A stretch of DNA of 64,000 bases from Neonectria sp. B-13 (taxonomy: Eukaryota > Ascomycota > Sordariomycetes > Hypocreales > Nectriaceae). This document shows positions 11,461 to 22,900 of the stretch, piece by piece. The position numbers and the translations under genes are program-made. The notes below the pieces were generated by a model that made no database searches, was not told the origin of the DNA, and saw only the letters and a program-made list of their open reading frames with translations. The stretch spans positions 558,001 through 622,000 of the forward strand of contig NOKP01000027.1 of assembly GCA_002682825.1 (NCBI GenBank), given 5' to 3'. Position 1 is the first letter of the stretch. The number at the start of each line of letters is the position of its first letter.

Positions 11461-13481
11461 GGTTTCGGGGATGCGATCAGGCGATCGCAGTCGCAAAAGC
11501 GCAAGAGGCAGGGCACCCACACCAACACCAGCCAAGGCTGCTTCACAATCGCTTCACCGTAGTCGCTGTTCACGTAAGCGCGCTGGTGGTCTCTATCGAT
11601 GTCGCTGGTGCAGGTGCAATAAGCTTTCGTCGTGATATCAAATCCTGGAAAACCGTTTCCGTGCGACGGTGCGACCTGCTCCGTAAGTTTACTAGCCGCA
11701 TCCCAGCCTTGCGCCGCAGCCCGCGACATGACAATCCGTCCCCCCGCCACGGCCGGGCCCAAGCCACAGCGCGTGCGCACGTGATGCCCGGCCGAGCTTG
11801 CGAAACCTACGCCTCGGACGGCCGGGAGACTGGCGCACCCACCAGTTACAGCGAGTGGGTGGTGTCTCTGACCCCTCCACTGCTCATTGCGCATGCAGGT
11901 ACTCCGTAAAAGGTCGGGTATTAGAGCACCTGCGACTACGTGCTGATGACGACCATTCACCATTTCCCATTTCCCATTTCCAGCAGCCACACCCTCCGCT
12001 TTCCCAGTATCCGCTGTGGCAACTTTTCCCCTGAACCCGACCGCTGGGATGGGAACGTGGTGCGTGGATGGGAACGGCGCGGGAAACATGGTCTGCTTGA
12101 AAATGCTACCACACGCAACCCGCCTTTGGGCCTGATTTACAGACCAAGTCGTACACGCGGGTACCTTTTCAGGCACCCGCAAATGATGGAAAAATTAAGA
12201 AACGGCACGGACGGGGGGCAAAAGGGGACGAGCCAAAAGGGGAACTACATGAACAGGAACAGGCGTTCGTCAGTTTCGGCTTCCGTGGCGCATTTCGGCA
12301 ACGTTTTCGCCACGCAGCAATCAAACTATGTCCCGAAATTGCCAAGATGGACATCTTTGCAAGTTTGCGGCCGGTGACCGCTTGTTTCATCATCTCACCA
12401 TGGCCAAAGGTGCTCCACGACCTTGATTCGACTCTGTTAGGGTTTTCCCTCTTTCGTTCCCCGCAGGCAGGCCCAAGGCCAATGGCCGGACGACGCTCAA
12501 CACCGGACGAACGAGGCCTCCCTCCTCATCACCGCCCTTGATGGGCAGGGGAACTTCCCGAAGCTCGTTCGGGCCGGGACCGGACATAACGTTCTCACCA
12601 ACACCGTAGCTGCACAGTACCTGTAGCTTTGTAGAGCTCCCCATAGATCAGAATGATCACCGACCTAAGCGAGCGTAAGCGTCGACGCTGGTGACAATGA
12701 CGACGACGGGCAGCTCTAAGCCGTCCCAGCCGTCCCGTAACCCCTAGAGTTAGTAGGCAGTCAGTCGCAGTCGCAGTCGCAGTCACAGCAGGGGATGCTT
12801 TGAGTTTCACACCTGGATTGTGTCAGCTGTTGGATCGACGCTGCACTTGGTGACACCAGCGACGCACTATGCTGCGAGACGTGTTCAGCTTGTCTAGCCG
12901 GCCTTGTACATAGTAACACCAAGTTGCAATGGGGTGCGTTACAATAGGATGGAGGGCGCAGAGGATGCAAGGGAGTAGAGACATGCAAGGATGCCGGTGA
13001 TCACGAGGCACGATCTGGGCAGGGATGGTCATTGGCAATCGGAACCCTGGCATCAAGTTGGAAGTTGGTGTGACCATGATGAATCAATAATTGTTCGCGT
13101 AAAGTAATGTGGTATCTTCTCCATATCCGTCGTCTGCACTGATTGATCAGTGGACGTATCATCCAACTCTTGTGCTTGCGGTCAAATACCCCATTCCAAT
13201 AATTCTATGTTCCCAACCCGACGTATTCATCATAATATCCACCGTCATCCCCATGGCACCCGCTGCATAGTGCGCAGCCAGAGGCATAGGCGACCCAGTA
13301 GAGTGCGTGGAGTAGTGTCAGACGCCGTGACAATGCTTCTCTATTAATACAGTTCCCAAAAACCCAAGGAACAATGAGATGCCCTCCCAAAAAGAATTGT
13401 GCGTGCCAAAAGAGAGAAACCAGTGCAATTAAATGTTGTAGTAGTACAGAGGTAGAGGGATGTACTTCTGGGGAGAAGTCA
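11461..13481. other. 2-kb intergenic region without recognised gene
   Basis: This stretch contains only short unconvincing open frames. A 304-codon minus frame across 12182-11268 overlaps the Sam37 first exon in another frame and looks random. Visible landmarks are a GTACTCCGTA motif at 11899-11908 and a (CAGTCG)n run at 12764-12785. The left end should carry the Sam37 promoter, and the right end the 3' region of the small gene at 13482. Confidence 0.5.
11899..11908. repeat. Dispersed GTACTCCGTA motif, copy 1
   Basis: Ten-base motif with GTA arms flanking CTCC. Related copies lie at 16734-16743, 18723-18733, 19600-19609 and 39362-39371, all outside genes. Confidence 0.5.
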
Positions 13482-14044
13482 TCAAGAAGTGAAAGGATGA
13501 AGTCCGGTTGGGCCAGCCAAGGACGGTGCTGTGCGATAGTTGTCGAGGCCCATTATGCGACCGTGGTTGGCGATATCCGGAAGGTAATGCTTCCAGGCGT
13601 TGCGCAAATCCGGTGAAGGCAGGGTGATTGATTCGACAGCGGCAATGAGTTGTTGGGAGTCTCGCGAGCTTGCAGATGACTGAAGCAAAGCGAGCTCACC
13701 AAGCCAAAAGTGCGATTAGGTGCAGGATGGGGTTGCGCGGGCCTCGCATGTGCATATGCGCACGCGCGCCATTGCGAACAAGGCGATGGTCGACCCGAGC
13801 GAACCTTGTCTTGTGTAACTAGCGAGGCTGCAAAGATGCAGCCGAGCCAAGTGAAAGGGGGAGGTAAGAGGTTGTAGCCGGTGTCCCAAAGAGGTGGTCC
13901 AAGTCGAGGCGTGGTGGTAAAGGTATTCAGAGGTCGTTGTAGTTATCGTTGACCCGTTTACCCACGCTTGGGCAGAGGAGGGAGAGGTCGGCTGGGAGGA
14001 GGCCCAGGGCAGGGAGGGAGTTGCGAGGGTCGCTGAGCAGGCAT
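13482..14044 (-). CDS. Probable small spliced gene, unknown product, Pro-rich N-terminus
   Basis: I do not recognise this protein. The ATG at 14044 opens a Pro-rich peptide (MPAQRPSQLPPCPG..., containing RPLPPLP) that meets a GGTAAAC donor at 13961. The last exon, 13679-13482, follows a TTGCTTCAG acceptor and has the look of real coding DNA (65 codons, including AWKHYLPDIANHGRIMGLDN). A structure that keeps frame is 14044-13962, 13827-13764 and 13679-13482, giving about 114 residues. The middle exon and its GTGCGC donor are weak, so only the ends are reasonably supported. An A/C-rich leader precedes the ATG, and a TATA-like ATATTTA lies near 14254-14260, both typical of strongly transcribed fungal genes. 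It is the only plausible gene in a 15-kb block. RNA-seq would settle the exons. Confidence 0.42.
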
Positions 14045-14262
14045 GTTGGCTGTGGTTGGAGTTGCTGGTAAATCTGAGTGTTGTTTGATGGCAAGGAACT
14101 GAGGACTAGTGGCTCAGTTCTTGAAGGTGGTGAAATGGTTCTGTTTATTGGTGGTGTTTGGGTGTCGAGTTGTTGTAGTAGACAAGAGACTTGAAGTCAG
14201 ATATAAGTTGTAAGTGTGCAAGTTTGAGTGAGTTAGAGGCAAGAGTGAGAGCCTAAATATCC
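14045..14262 (-). promoter_or_regulatory. Leader and TATA-like element of the small minus-strand gene
   Basis: On the minus strand an ATATTTAGG element at 14252-14260 is followed by a long C/A-rich, G-poor leader running to the ATG at 14044. This base composition is common in leaders of abundant fungal mRNAs. It contrasts with the G-rich plus-strand surroundings. Confidence 0.4.
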
Positions 14263-16500
14263 AGATGATGCTGAGTTGATGGTGAGAGACAATGGTCAAA
14301 CTTTCGTGGGGAAGAGGGAGGCCGCAGCCCTTATGTATTCTCTGACCGTCTGGTGTTTGCTCGCCCTAGAGAAAGGCAATCTGAAGTGAAGCAGCCCAGG
14401 GCGCCCAGGGCAGGGCACTGAGTCGACAGGGGGAGGGGGCGTGGGGGGTGAGGCGTGAGGCGTGAGGTGTGAGGTGTGAGATTGGGAAAAGGCGGGCACT
14501 CAAAGGGCCGGTGGGCGTGTGGGAGTGGGCTTGGGCTTGGGCTGGCGACGACAGAGAGACTGGGCTCGTACGAGGTACATACCTACGTCAGTGTGAGGTA
14601 CACCGTCTCAAAGTACCTGGGGCAGGTGGCCCGTCCCTGCTGGGGCCGTACCGGACTCGCAGGTACCTCCGGTGTGCCTCGTCGCCTCGTACCCGGCCGA
14701 GCAGCGCCGGCTGGGCGGGCTTTTGGGGGGGATAGGAAGGGGGCATGGGCATTTCTCAGACGGTGACGCATAGTGGGCCTCGACCACCGCAACAAAAGGG
14801 AAATTGAAACAGGCGTCAGCGGGCATGGGGCACCCCTGGAACTACCGCTTGTGCTGAGTGCTGAGGAAGATGAGCGACGGGACGGGAGGTACGAGGTACA
14901 AGGTCACTCGACGCCGTGCCCTTTGCTTTCTGCCTTTTGGTGCGCGTTCCCCCCCCGGTCCAACCGCTTAAGCCCAGTGTGCGACCCATCTCAGTGCCAA
15001 ATTCGGCGGTGGCTGCTTTTGCTTTTGCTGGCTTGCTGGTTCGGGTTGCTTTGGACCAGGCGCTGTTCAGTGCTCGCTTGATCGTCAGAGGGACGTGGCC
15101 AGCAGTTGACGCTTGCGCCGCACTGTCGCTGCACCGCGCATCAGTTGCTGGGATAGGAGTGCCTAGTCGATGCGATGCTGTGCGATGTGATGCGATGCAT
15201 TTCTCTCCTCAGCCTGACTGTGTAAGAGGCGTGGCGGCAGGACTGTGATGATGACCGGATGCAATCCACCCGTCATTGTACAGTGTACAGCGTACGGTGC
15301 AAGCACAGTGCATGTCATCCATCCCGTCTATACCACAATCCTCAGTGAGGCTGCCTAGGCGCAGGCAGTAGCCGCAACAAAGCAGCAGCAAAGCCGCAAC
15401 AAGCAGCCAAAGGAGCATCATTCTGCAGCGAGAGTGCAGAACCGACCCGTGGCGCGACGGACACTGCCCTCCGTGAACCTCCGACAATATCCCGTCAATC
15501 TCGATCCCATTCCAGCCGGCCCGCCCAACAGCCGTTGACTTCAGTCGAGCAAAACTCTCGGCCAGCCAAATCCGAACGCCCAAAAACATAGGGCAGGCGG
15601 CCGACAGCGAGGGGGCCCAGGGGGTTCCACCGCGCCTTGGAACGCATGGAAGCTCTGTAGAAGGCCACCTAGCGCCAAATTTCCCTCCCGAGTCCTAGCC
15701 CAAGGAAACCCATCGCCGTCGACGGCCGCGGTCAGTGGGAGGAGATGAGTGGGGTCTCCGAGAATTGGCTGGGGGGGCTAGGCGCTCGTAGTTGAATGAC
15801 GTCCAATTTCGCAGTTGATGACCTGTCATTCCCTGTCAAGACCGGGGACCCTTGAGGGGGTGGGTGTGTGCCAGCCCGTGGCAGAGCGCGCGCCCCCCTT
15901 CCAGCCAGAGACCTGATGGAGGAGTCTGTTTGGAGAGGACTGAGAATCGAGCACTGAGACCAGCCAAAACAAGGAGCCGAAGAAAAAACCGAAATGGACA
16001 AAGGCCCAGCACTGGAGAGTTGCTTGGAGAGCTGAGACCAGGGGCCGGGCATCGTCCACCCCGTCGCACAAGGCGAACTGCAATTTGGCCGGGAAGGTCA
16101 GCTGCCGCTCAACAATTGAATACCCCCGGACTGAAGGGATCCGTCCATGGCATGCGGATGCGGATGGGCGGACGCACGAACTGCTGACCGCCCAAACAAG
16201 CAATTTTAGCTGCCACGATGCGTTTCTTGGGGGTTGGACTTGCTCTCAAGGAGCGGTCATGTAAGACAGGTCCAGACCAAACACACAATGCATACTAGGC
16301 GGTAGCACTTGAAGCTGCATGATAACCATCTCCCAATTGCGGGGTCATCCTGTCCATATCATTCATTCATTCATTCACGAGGCCGTGTAATAGCACCGCC
16401 GCCTTTGTTGGTCACAGATCGGTGAGCGTGTTGTCTGGGCATCTCACCCACGAGACACATCCTTCATCGTATCAGATCAGATACACGTAACGTGTCTATG
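14263..16500. other. Gene-poor region, first part
   Basis: I see no supportable gene here. A GTAC-rich cluster lies at 14570-14695 (about seven GTAC tetramers). A CATT tetranucleotide run is at 16359-16376. GATGCGATG-type short repeats occur near 15168-15198. The open frames present overlap one another on both strands and have no domain-like composition. Confidence 0.45.
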
Positions 16501-18084
16501 TATATCCGAATTAGACTACTGGTACGAATACCGGAAATACGAATACACACACTCCAAACATGCCAAACCTACGTACGACATACCGTCCGTTTCAGGACGC
16601 CCTTTCGTTGTAAGTTACCGTCGCTTCTCCACGTGTGCCGTGTCCGTCGATGGCGCAGGCTTCACCCCGCCCGCATTCCTCGAGGAAGGACTTATCAACG
16701 GCCGTTCAGCCCAGACTTGAGCTTGTGTGAAACTACTCCGTACCTGTGGCAAAAATCTCGGGTTTCAAACCTAAACTGCCCAACTCGGCCGTCACAACGA
16801 CTCGGAACTCAGGTATCTCGACCGGGCTTTGCCGTCGTGGTGGAGATGGGCCTTGGCAAACAGACAAAGAAGCCTACGGTACTGGCGAACCTCGTCCGGC
16901 AGAGGCGTCATGGTTTCCTGTGTCGGAAGCAAACAATGTGACTTTTCTTGCGTGGAATGGGCGAAATGCAGTCTTACACTGCGGTCCTGGTAATCTCATC
17001 CCATCGCCCATAGCCCATAGCCCATAGCCACCACCGTTTTATTGAGCAAGGGATTCGGCGCGACGGAAATAGAAGCGCAGGCATTGCCCCCCCAGCCAAA
17101 GCCTTGCACACCTGCCGTCCAGTATGCGGTACCCGGCCGATTTGTTCCCAGCAGATGTGACTGTGCCGCCGCCTCTTTTACGCTCAGGCCTGCCTCCATC
17201 GCAGCTACAAACACACTGGCATCGTGCTTCCTACACACACCACCAACGGCACTGTGCGGTGCCCGTGTTTGCTGCAGCCTTATTCCTGCGTGCACCCACT
17301 TCCGGGTTTGGGGTTGAGCAACGGCCTGGGCGCCTTGTGAGTGGTTCGTCGGTGTGCTCGCCCAGCGTCTGGATCGGCATCCCTGCCTGCCAACAACCGC
17401 AAGCCTGCAGGCATTTTGGCCCAAAACTTTGCACTCCGCAACTCATCACAAACCTCGGCCGGGGTCACCTGTGGGTTTTGGTCGCGATGACTCACGCGCC
17501 AACGCTTTGGGGTGCAGGAACCTTTTTTTTCTTCTGTTCACAACGATGCCCGACCCAGCCGGGCGGGCGGCGACGTTGCATTCTCCAACTCGCCCGCCTC
17601 CGGCCCTAGACGACGGGAGGCTCGGCGGTGTAGAAGTCCAGAAGACGGAAATGTGAAAACCCCCACCCGGGCCGCCATCGTCATCTACACCGCGTTTACC
17701 AGTCATAATTAAAGTGCGGAGTGCAAAATTTGCGAATACGCGAGCGTGGGCCTCGGGCTGTGAGTGGTGATGGTGTTGCTGGTGTTGGTGCCGTTATCGG
17801 GTTTCTTTTCACACTCCCCCTTCACCGCGTCTCGTCTCGGAAAGCGGTGACGAAAGAGGATCTGCCCGGAACACGAATGGCGAAATGCAATGAAGTCATA
17901 GGGGTCTTCGACTCCATCCGACTATCGTGACCCGCCACGAGAAGTGTTTGCTGTCGCTTAATTAGGATGTGCTGATCAAATTTCCCCCAGAGTAAGGTAA
18001 TTATGGGAAAATGATTTGTGCGAGGGAGTCCCTGGCAATCTTTGAATTTCCGTAACGACACACCAGCTGCCCAGAAGCCCGCGC

Positions 18085-18126
18085 AGTGCTCAGTGCCCAG
18101 TGCTCAATGCCCAGTGCTCAATGCCC
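18085..18126. repeat. 14-bp tandem repeat, three copies
   Basis: Three head-to-tail copies of AGTGCTCAATGCCC. The first differs at one position. It lies in non-coding sequence. Confidence 0.8.
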
Positions 18127-19520
18127 TAAATTGCAACAGCACAACAACACTAAAAGGCAGCATAGCACTCAAAAGCCCCATTCTGCCCGTTGGCGTGGAA
18201 ATGTCTTCTCGCTCGCCGAAGCATCATGGATCCCCCCAGCGCCACCAAGCCGGTAAACTAGGCATCGTCGAACGGCTGCCTCTTTAATTAGAGACTGAGA
18301 CGTCAGCGCCCTCCAGGACCAGCCGTGCACGCTCCCAGGATGTACGCGCACCGAGCACGAAACCGAGGTGAGAGCCTCCACTGGTTGACCACCCAGAAGG
18401 CTGGCTGGTGGCTGGTGGCTGACAGCCTTTCAACGAACTCCCAGCAGTGGCACTGACATTGGATGAGATGGTCGCTGCAGTGGGCCGTGCAGTGAGTGTC
18501 CAGTCTTACCGCCTCGCGTCGTTGCGTTGGGACTTCGAAGCTTGCGCCCACCTTCCCAATCCCCCGGGTCGGCTCCAGCTTTTTTGTTTTTGGAGGCAGC
18601 CCGTTGGGACGTTGTGGCCAAGTGTCTTACATCGTTTTCTTGTCTCTAGTAGCTAATCGCGGGGGAGGAGCAGCCGAAACATGCAGTGTCAGTGTCAGTG
18701 CCAGTGGCCTCTGCCAGAACGAGTACGGAGTACGGGGTACCAAAGTACCACAGATGCCGCTGCCCAGTGTTGGTTACAGCATCATTGGATGGAAGTACGA
18801 ATACTATTGCTTCCAACGCACAGCGTGGTCTCATCGGTATCTCCAGTTCCATTCCTCGGATTACCGTCCTCGATCTGCCGTTTTCCCTCTGGCCAACTTA
18901 AGACAAGTCACAGTATTGCGGCTTGTGTGGATATGAGTGATTCATCTTACACACGACATTGCCTTGACAAAGCCCGCTATCATGCTGTACACAATGCCAC
19001 TTCATCAGAGTCATGCTCTTCATGAGCCGACGGCCGCTTACACGGCCCAGCTCATGGCTTGAGCGTTCCCGCAAAGACCACCGGCTTGCATTCGTGTGCC
19101 GAGAGAAGCATCGGGACCTTCGCCGAAACTTCCATTTCCCGTTCCTTCCATTTCCTCAACCCCAGCCTCCGAGGCTCCGGCCTTCCAGGGAAGATCCACG
19201 ATGACCGCCATTGCCGTCTCCTATCGGGGGGGCGTGTCGGTGAGATTTTTTCCTTTCGGCTCCTTTCACTTTCGTATTGTCGCGTCCGGCTACCCATTTT
19301 AGATTGGTATTTTCTTTCATTAAACCCACTTGTGTTCATTACCTTAATAAGGTACCTATGGGCTACTATGGCGAACGAGGCCCGAGTGTCAGTCTGCATG
19401 ACCAAATTCAACGTGCGACAGACGGGCCCTCCCTTTATTGTGCGTCTGTTGGGAGATTAATTCATAAGCCCTGCATAAACTATTCCAATTTCTGCTCGCC
19501 TCATGGATGGCCTCCAGCCA

Positions 19521-19600
19521 TCAGCCTTCAGCCTTCAGCCTTCAGCCCCCAGCCACCTGCTTTCAGCCTCCTGCCTCCTCCTGCCTCCTGCCTCCTGCCT
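19521..19600. repeat. Two adjacent 7-bp tandem repeats
   Basis: Four copies of TCAGCCT at 19521-19548 are followed by four CTGCCTC copies at 19571-19600, with one short insertion. The second array runs directly into a TACGGAGTAC motif. Confidence 0.75.
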
Positions 19601-19900
19601 ACGGAGTACTTTCCCACCAGTCAACCGTCCCGCGTCGACTTCATCAGCTCGACTCCATCTTCTGCGCGTGCCCCTGACTAAGGTACTGCGCGAACGGGTG
19701 GTGGCGACACTCTTCCATACTAGCGGGCACCAGGGGCCAACGGCTCTTAGTGCGCCTTGGCCTAACCTCCACCGATGACCAGCACTATTTTATTTCGTTT
19801 TTTCTTCTCGATGCGCCTTACGGCGATGGGGATCTGTCAGACTAGCAGGATTTTCTTCTTCTTTGTCCCTTCCTTCGTTAATCTGGGGTCATAATGAGCA

Positions 19901-22900
19901 TCCGTCTAGACCCGCCAGGCTGGGATGACGCTTCACCGACTCGAGGGTGTATGCTCGGAAGTGGCAAAGGCTCATGAATCCGTCGGCAGCTAACCTCCTA
20001 GTTATCCCGTTTGAGAATGCTCCGTCCCAGACCGCAACTGTCTCGTGAGATGAGACCTCATTTGAAGATGGTTTGGGAAAAGAAGAAACACATGCAAACC
20101 ACACAGAGCGGTCTACGAATATCGTCGCCGTTGTCGGCCACAGCACCCTAGAAACACAACACCCAAGGGCCAGAGGACCCCTGATCAACGGCACTCCTGA
20201 CGTGACCACACCACGACTGCTGATATCTCGAACCTGGTTTGTCACTATGGCAAACGTCACGAATGTGTCTGGCTGGCAGGTGACTTGTGATTGGAAATGC
20301 GTCTTTTCTGCTTCCACTGCGCGCCTTTTTGCCTCCCCCTTGTCAGCGCAGCAATGCCTGTGGCGATCAATCAACTGGAATACCCATGGAATACCACCTC
20401 TTGGCCCTTCAAGACGAATGGTCATCTGATGCTTCTGAGGTTCTGATTCCTCCTACTCCCACGGACAGCCGCCGCTCTCGGCAGTTCGCTCCGGCTGGAG
20501 GGTGTGTGGCCGTTCCGCTGCGCTGGTACCCCTACCCTACCGAGGGCAAGAGGCGACCGGCCCCTACGGTTTAGCTCGTCGTAATTGACAGAGATGAAGA
20601 AGCCGTCTCAAGCGTGTTTGGTATTGGGCGAAAGGGGCGCCGGTTCACGGGGACGCCGTAGCTAGGTTGGATTGCCAACAAGAGGTGGGGGCGGTCCTTT
20701 TTAGCCACGCCTGGTGATGCTGAACTAGCCCGCTGATGGCTTCTCCAGACGGACAAGTGGGCCGGGACTCCGAGGCATTGGACGCGCCAGCGCCAGCGCC
20801 AGGAACGGGCGGGCCTACGAATACTGGGACGAAATTAGACTCGAGGAGCTGAGATTGGGCAACGAGCAGTGAGAGAGGCCGGTGCTTGCGTGGTGCCTTG
20901 TCAAAGCCAGGCTGGAAACGCCGCCAAATGGTCGGTGTGTTCTGCACGCCATCGCCATCGAGGACCAGACGACTATGCGATATTGGGCCCGTGCCAGCCA
21001 GACCCGACGATCATAACCAGACTCCCGGTTCATGCACAGCACAGCCAGTCAGTCAGTGCCTGAGCTGCCTGAATTCCACTTCATCCTCCCAGTGTAACAT
21101 CACTGTGGCTGGCTGAGTCTGTACCGCCGGGCACCGCATCTGACTTACATCCCCAGCGGGCACGATCTAGTGCGCTGCAATACAAGTACGAATATTGCTT
21201 ATTGTATGTCATCGGTGCAGCACAACCCCGGCCTCTACGGACAATTGACTCCCGTCCCGAGTCCAGAGACCGCAGGCTGGGCGTGGCTGGCGGCGAACCA
21301 TGGGCCAGCGTGCGTCGGTTGTGTCTCACTCCTCCAGGCAGGCCAACGCCTCCTTGGACTGAGACCTGCCTGCAGCCATCGACCGGCCCAAATGCGAAGT
21401 GTCCTTTCAATTAAGAATGAGTGAAACAAGCAAAAACAGCAAAAGCAAATGCAGGAGAATGCGGTAGAGAATGAGAAAAAGCAAATGAGACGGGGGGGCA
21501 AGGAGCCCATGGATGCATCTGGACGGCGATAGTCTCAACCACAACTACTGATCCTCCAGTCGAGGGCCAGCAAGCGAACGCCCTCCAAAAAGCGGGCCAG
21601 CCACACCAGGGGTTCTGGTTTGGTGCAAGCCACGCAACCCCTTCAGAACGACATCACCACGTGGAAAGCCAGGGGCCGTCCTTCCCCTGAAGAGCTGGAG
21701 CTGGAGGCTTGGGAGGCTTGGGAGGCTTGGGAGGCTTGAAAGCTGGAGAGGGTGTGGTGTGCCCGTGTTGATCCTCAGTTGCCAGGTTCCGAGAGGCCAT
21801 GTTCGACATGTAACATGTAACATGTAACAAGTAAGACGTCACCTCCCTCCGCATCCATCATCCTACAGCTCGGTTATACCGTCTGCGACACTTTCTCCAC
21901 GACAAGCACAGTCCTGGTCCTGACATGGCAGCACGGAGCACGGTTGAGAACCACTCGATTGGGTTCAAGGTCCGTGGCAGCTGTCGTCCTGCCAGCCCAC
22001 CTGCAATGACGTTTCCCAGTCGCTGCAATCTATCTGGCGGTACGGAGCAGGTATCGTGACCTCGAGGACGGTCCTTACTGTCCGAATGCGATGGGACTGG
22101 TACAATACGAAGCCCAGTCCCAGCTGAGACGCTACAGCGCGACGGGGACGATCCAATAGTTCAGCCTCCATCTGGAAATGACGGGCGGCCGTCACTAATG
22201 TCCAACACCCTGGACTGGACATGATGCCAGCCTGGTGTTAAGGACTCGAGACTTGTCTGCGCCCGCGCCCAACAATCTCTCACTCGATCTTGACCCTTTT
22301 TTTTTTCTTTTATTGGAAACACAAGGCTACGATCGCCAGATTGCGCGCCGCCCACCGTATCGATGGCATCTGGGCCCTGGCCTTGATGGGCGATGTAACC
22401 CCAGCCGAACATGTCAAAGACAAGACCGGGGGGTGATGCGCCGCCCCCTCAGGTGCAATGTCGCAGCGTGGAAATGAGAATTCCGCTCACTAATGTCGAT
22501 GTCTGTCCGAGGCGGCAGACAGCACGAATGCAGCAACGTGGACAGCATGTCATGTCAGGCTTCATGATGTTGCGGAGGATCGACAGACAGAGCCCAACTT
22601 CTGCCAATCAGAACCCGAAGTGTAAAGTCGAAGGATTCACGCTTGTGCTGTCACAACCAACACAACCCATTTTAAGTGGTTTCGAAACATGTCTCAGCGG
22701 TCAGTGCTTTGAAGCTACGCATCCAGCCATCCTCCCAACATCATGCGAATCAGGATTCGTGCTGTTGGCTCTACTTTCGAAGTGGATGCTCCTCGCCCTT
22801 CGCATCATCAGACTTTTTCTAACATCCATAATCTCAGCCAAGATAACTACCTGTCTGAGTAGAGGCTTCGCAGGCATGGGGCTTGTTCCAGTAATTGTAT
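19901..22900. other. Gene-poor region, third part
   Basis: I see no supportable gene here. The longest frames (178 codons on minus at 20425-19889 and 166 codons on plus at 22411-22908) lack recognisable motifs and overlap other frames. The 9-bp repeat at 21703-21738 is the only clear structure. Confidence 0.45.
21703..21738. repeat. 9-bp tandem repeat, four copies
   Basis: Four perfect copies of GGAGGCTTG. On the minus strand one frame reads a (PPK)n run, but it lies in no convincing gene. Confidence 0.8.

Larger units (their letters stand above)
16501..19900. other. Gene-poor region, second part
   Basis: I see no supportable gene here. It contains a 7-bp GCCCATA repeat near 17005-17028, the 14-bp repeat at 18085-18126, the 7-bp repeats at 19521-19600, and three TACGGAGTAC-type motifs (16734, 18723, 19600). 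Confidence 0.45.

Noticed and set aside
11268..12182. 304-codon minus-strand frame
   Set aside because: It overlaps the Sam37 first exon in another frame, has no motif and contains mixed low-complexity sequence. The Sam37 frame explains the conserved part.
19889..20425. 178-codon minus frame in the gene-poor block
   Set aside because: No recognisable motif, and a plus-strand frame of similar quality overlaps it. Likely chance.
21654..21854. (PPK)n protein from the 9-bp repeat
   Set aside because: It arises only from reading a GGAGGCTTG tandem repeat. No start context, flanking domain or introns support a gene.
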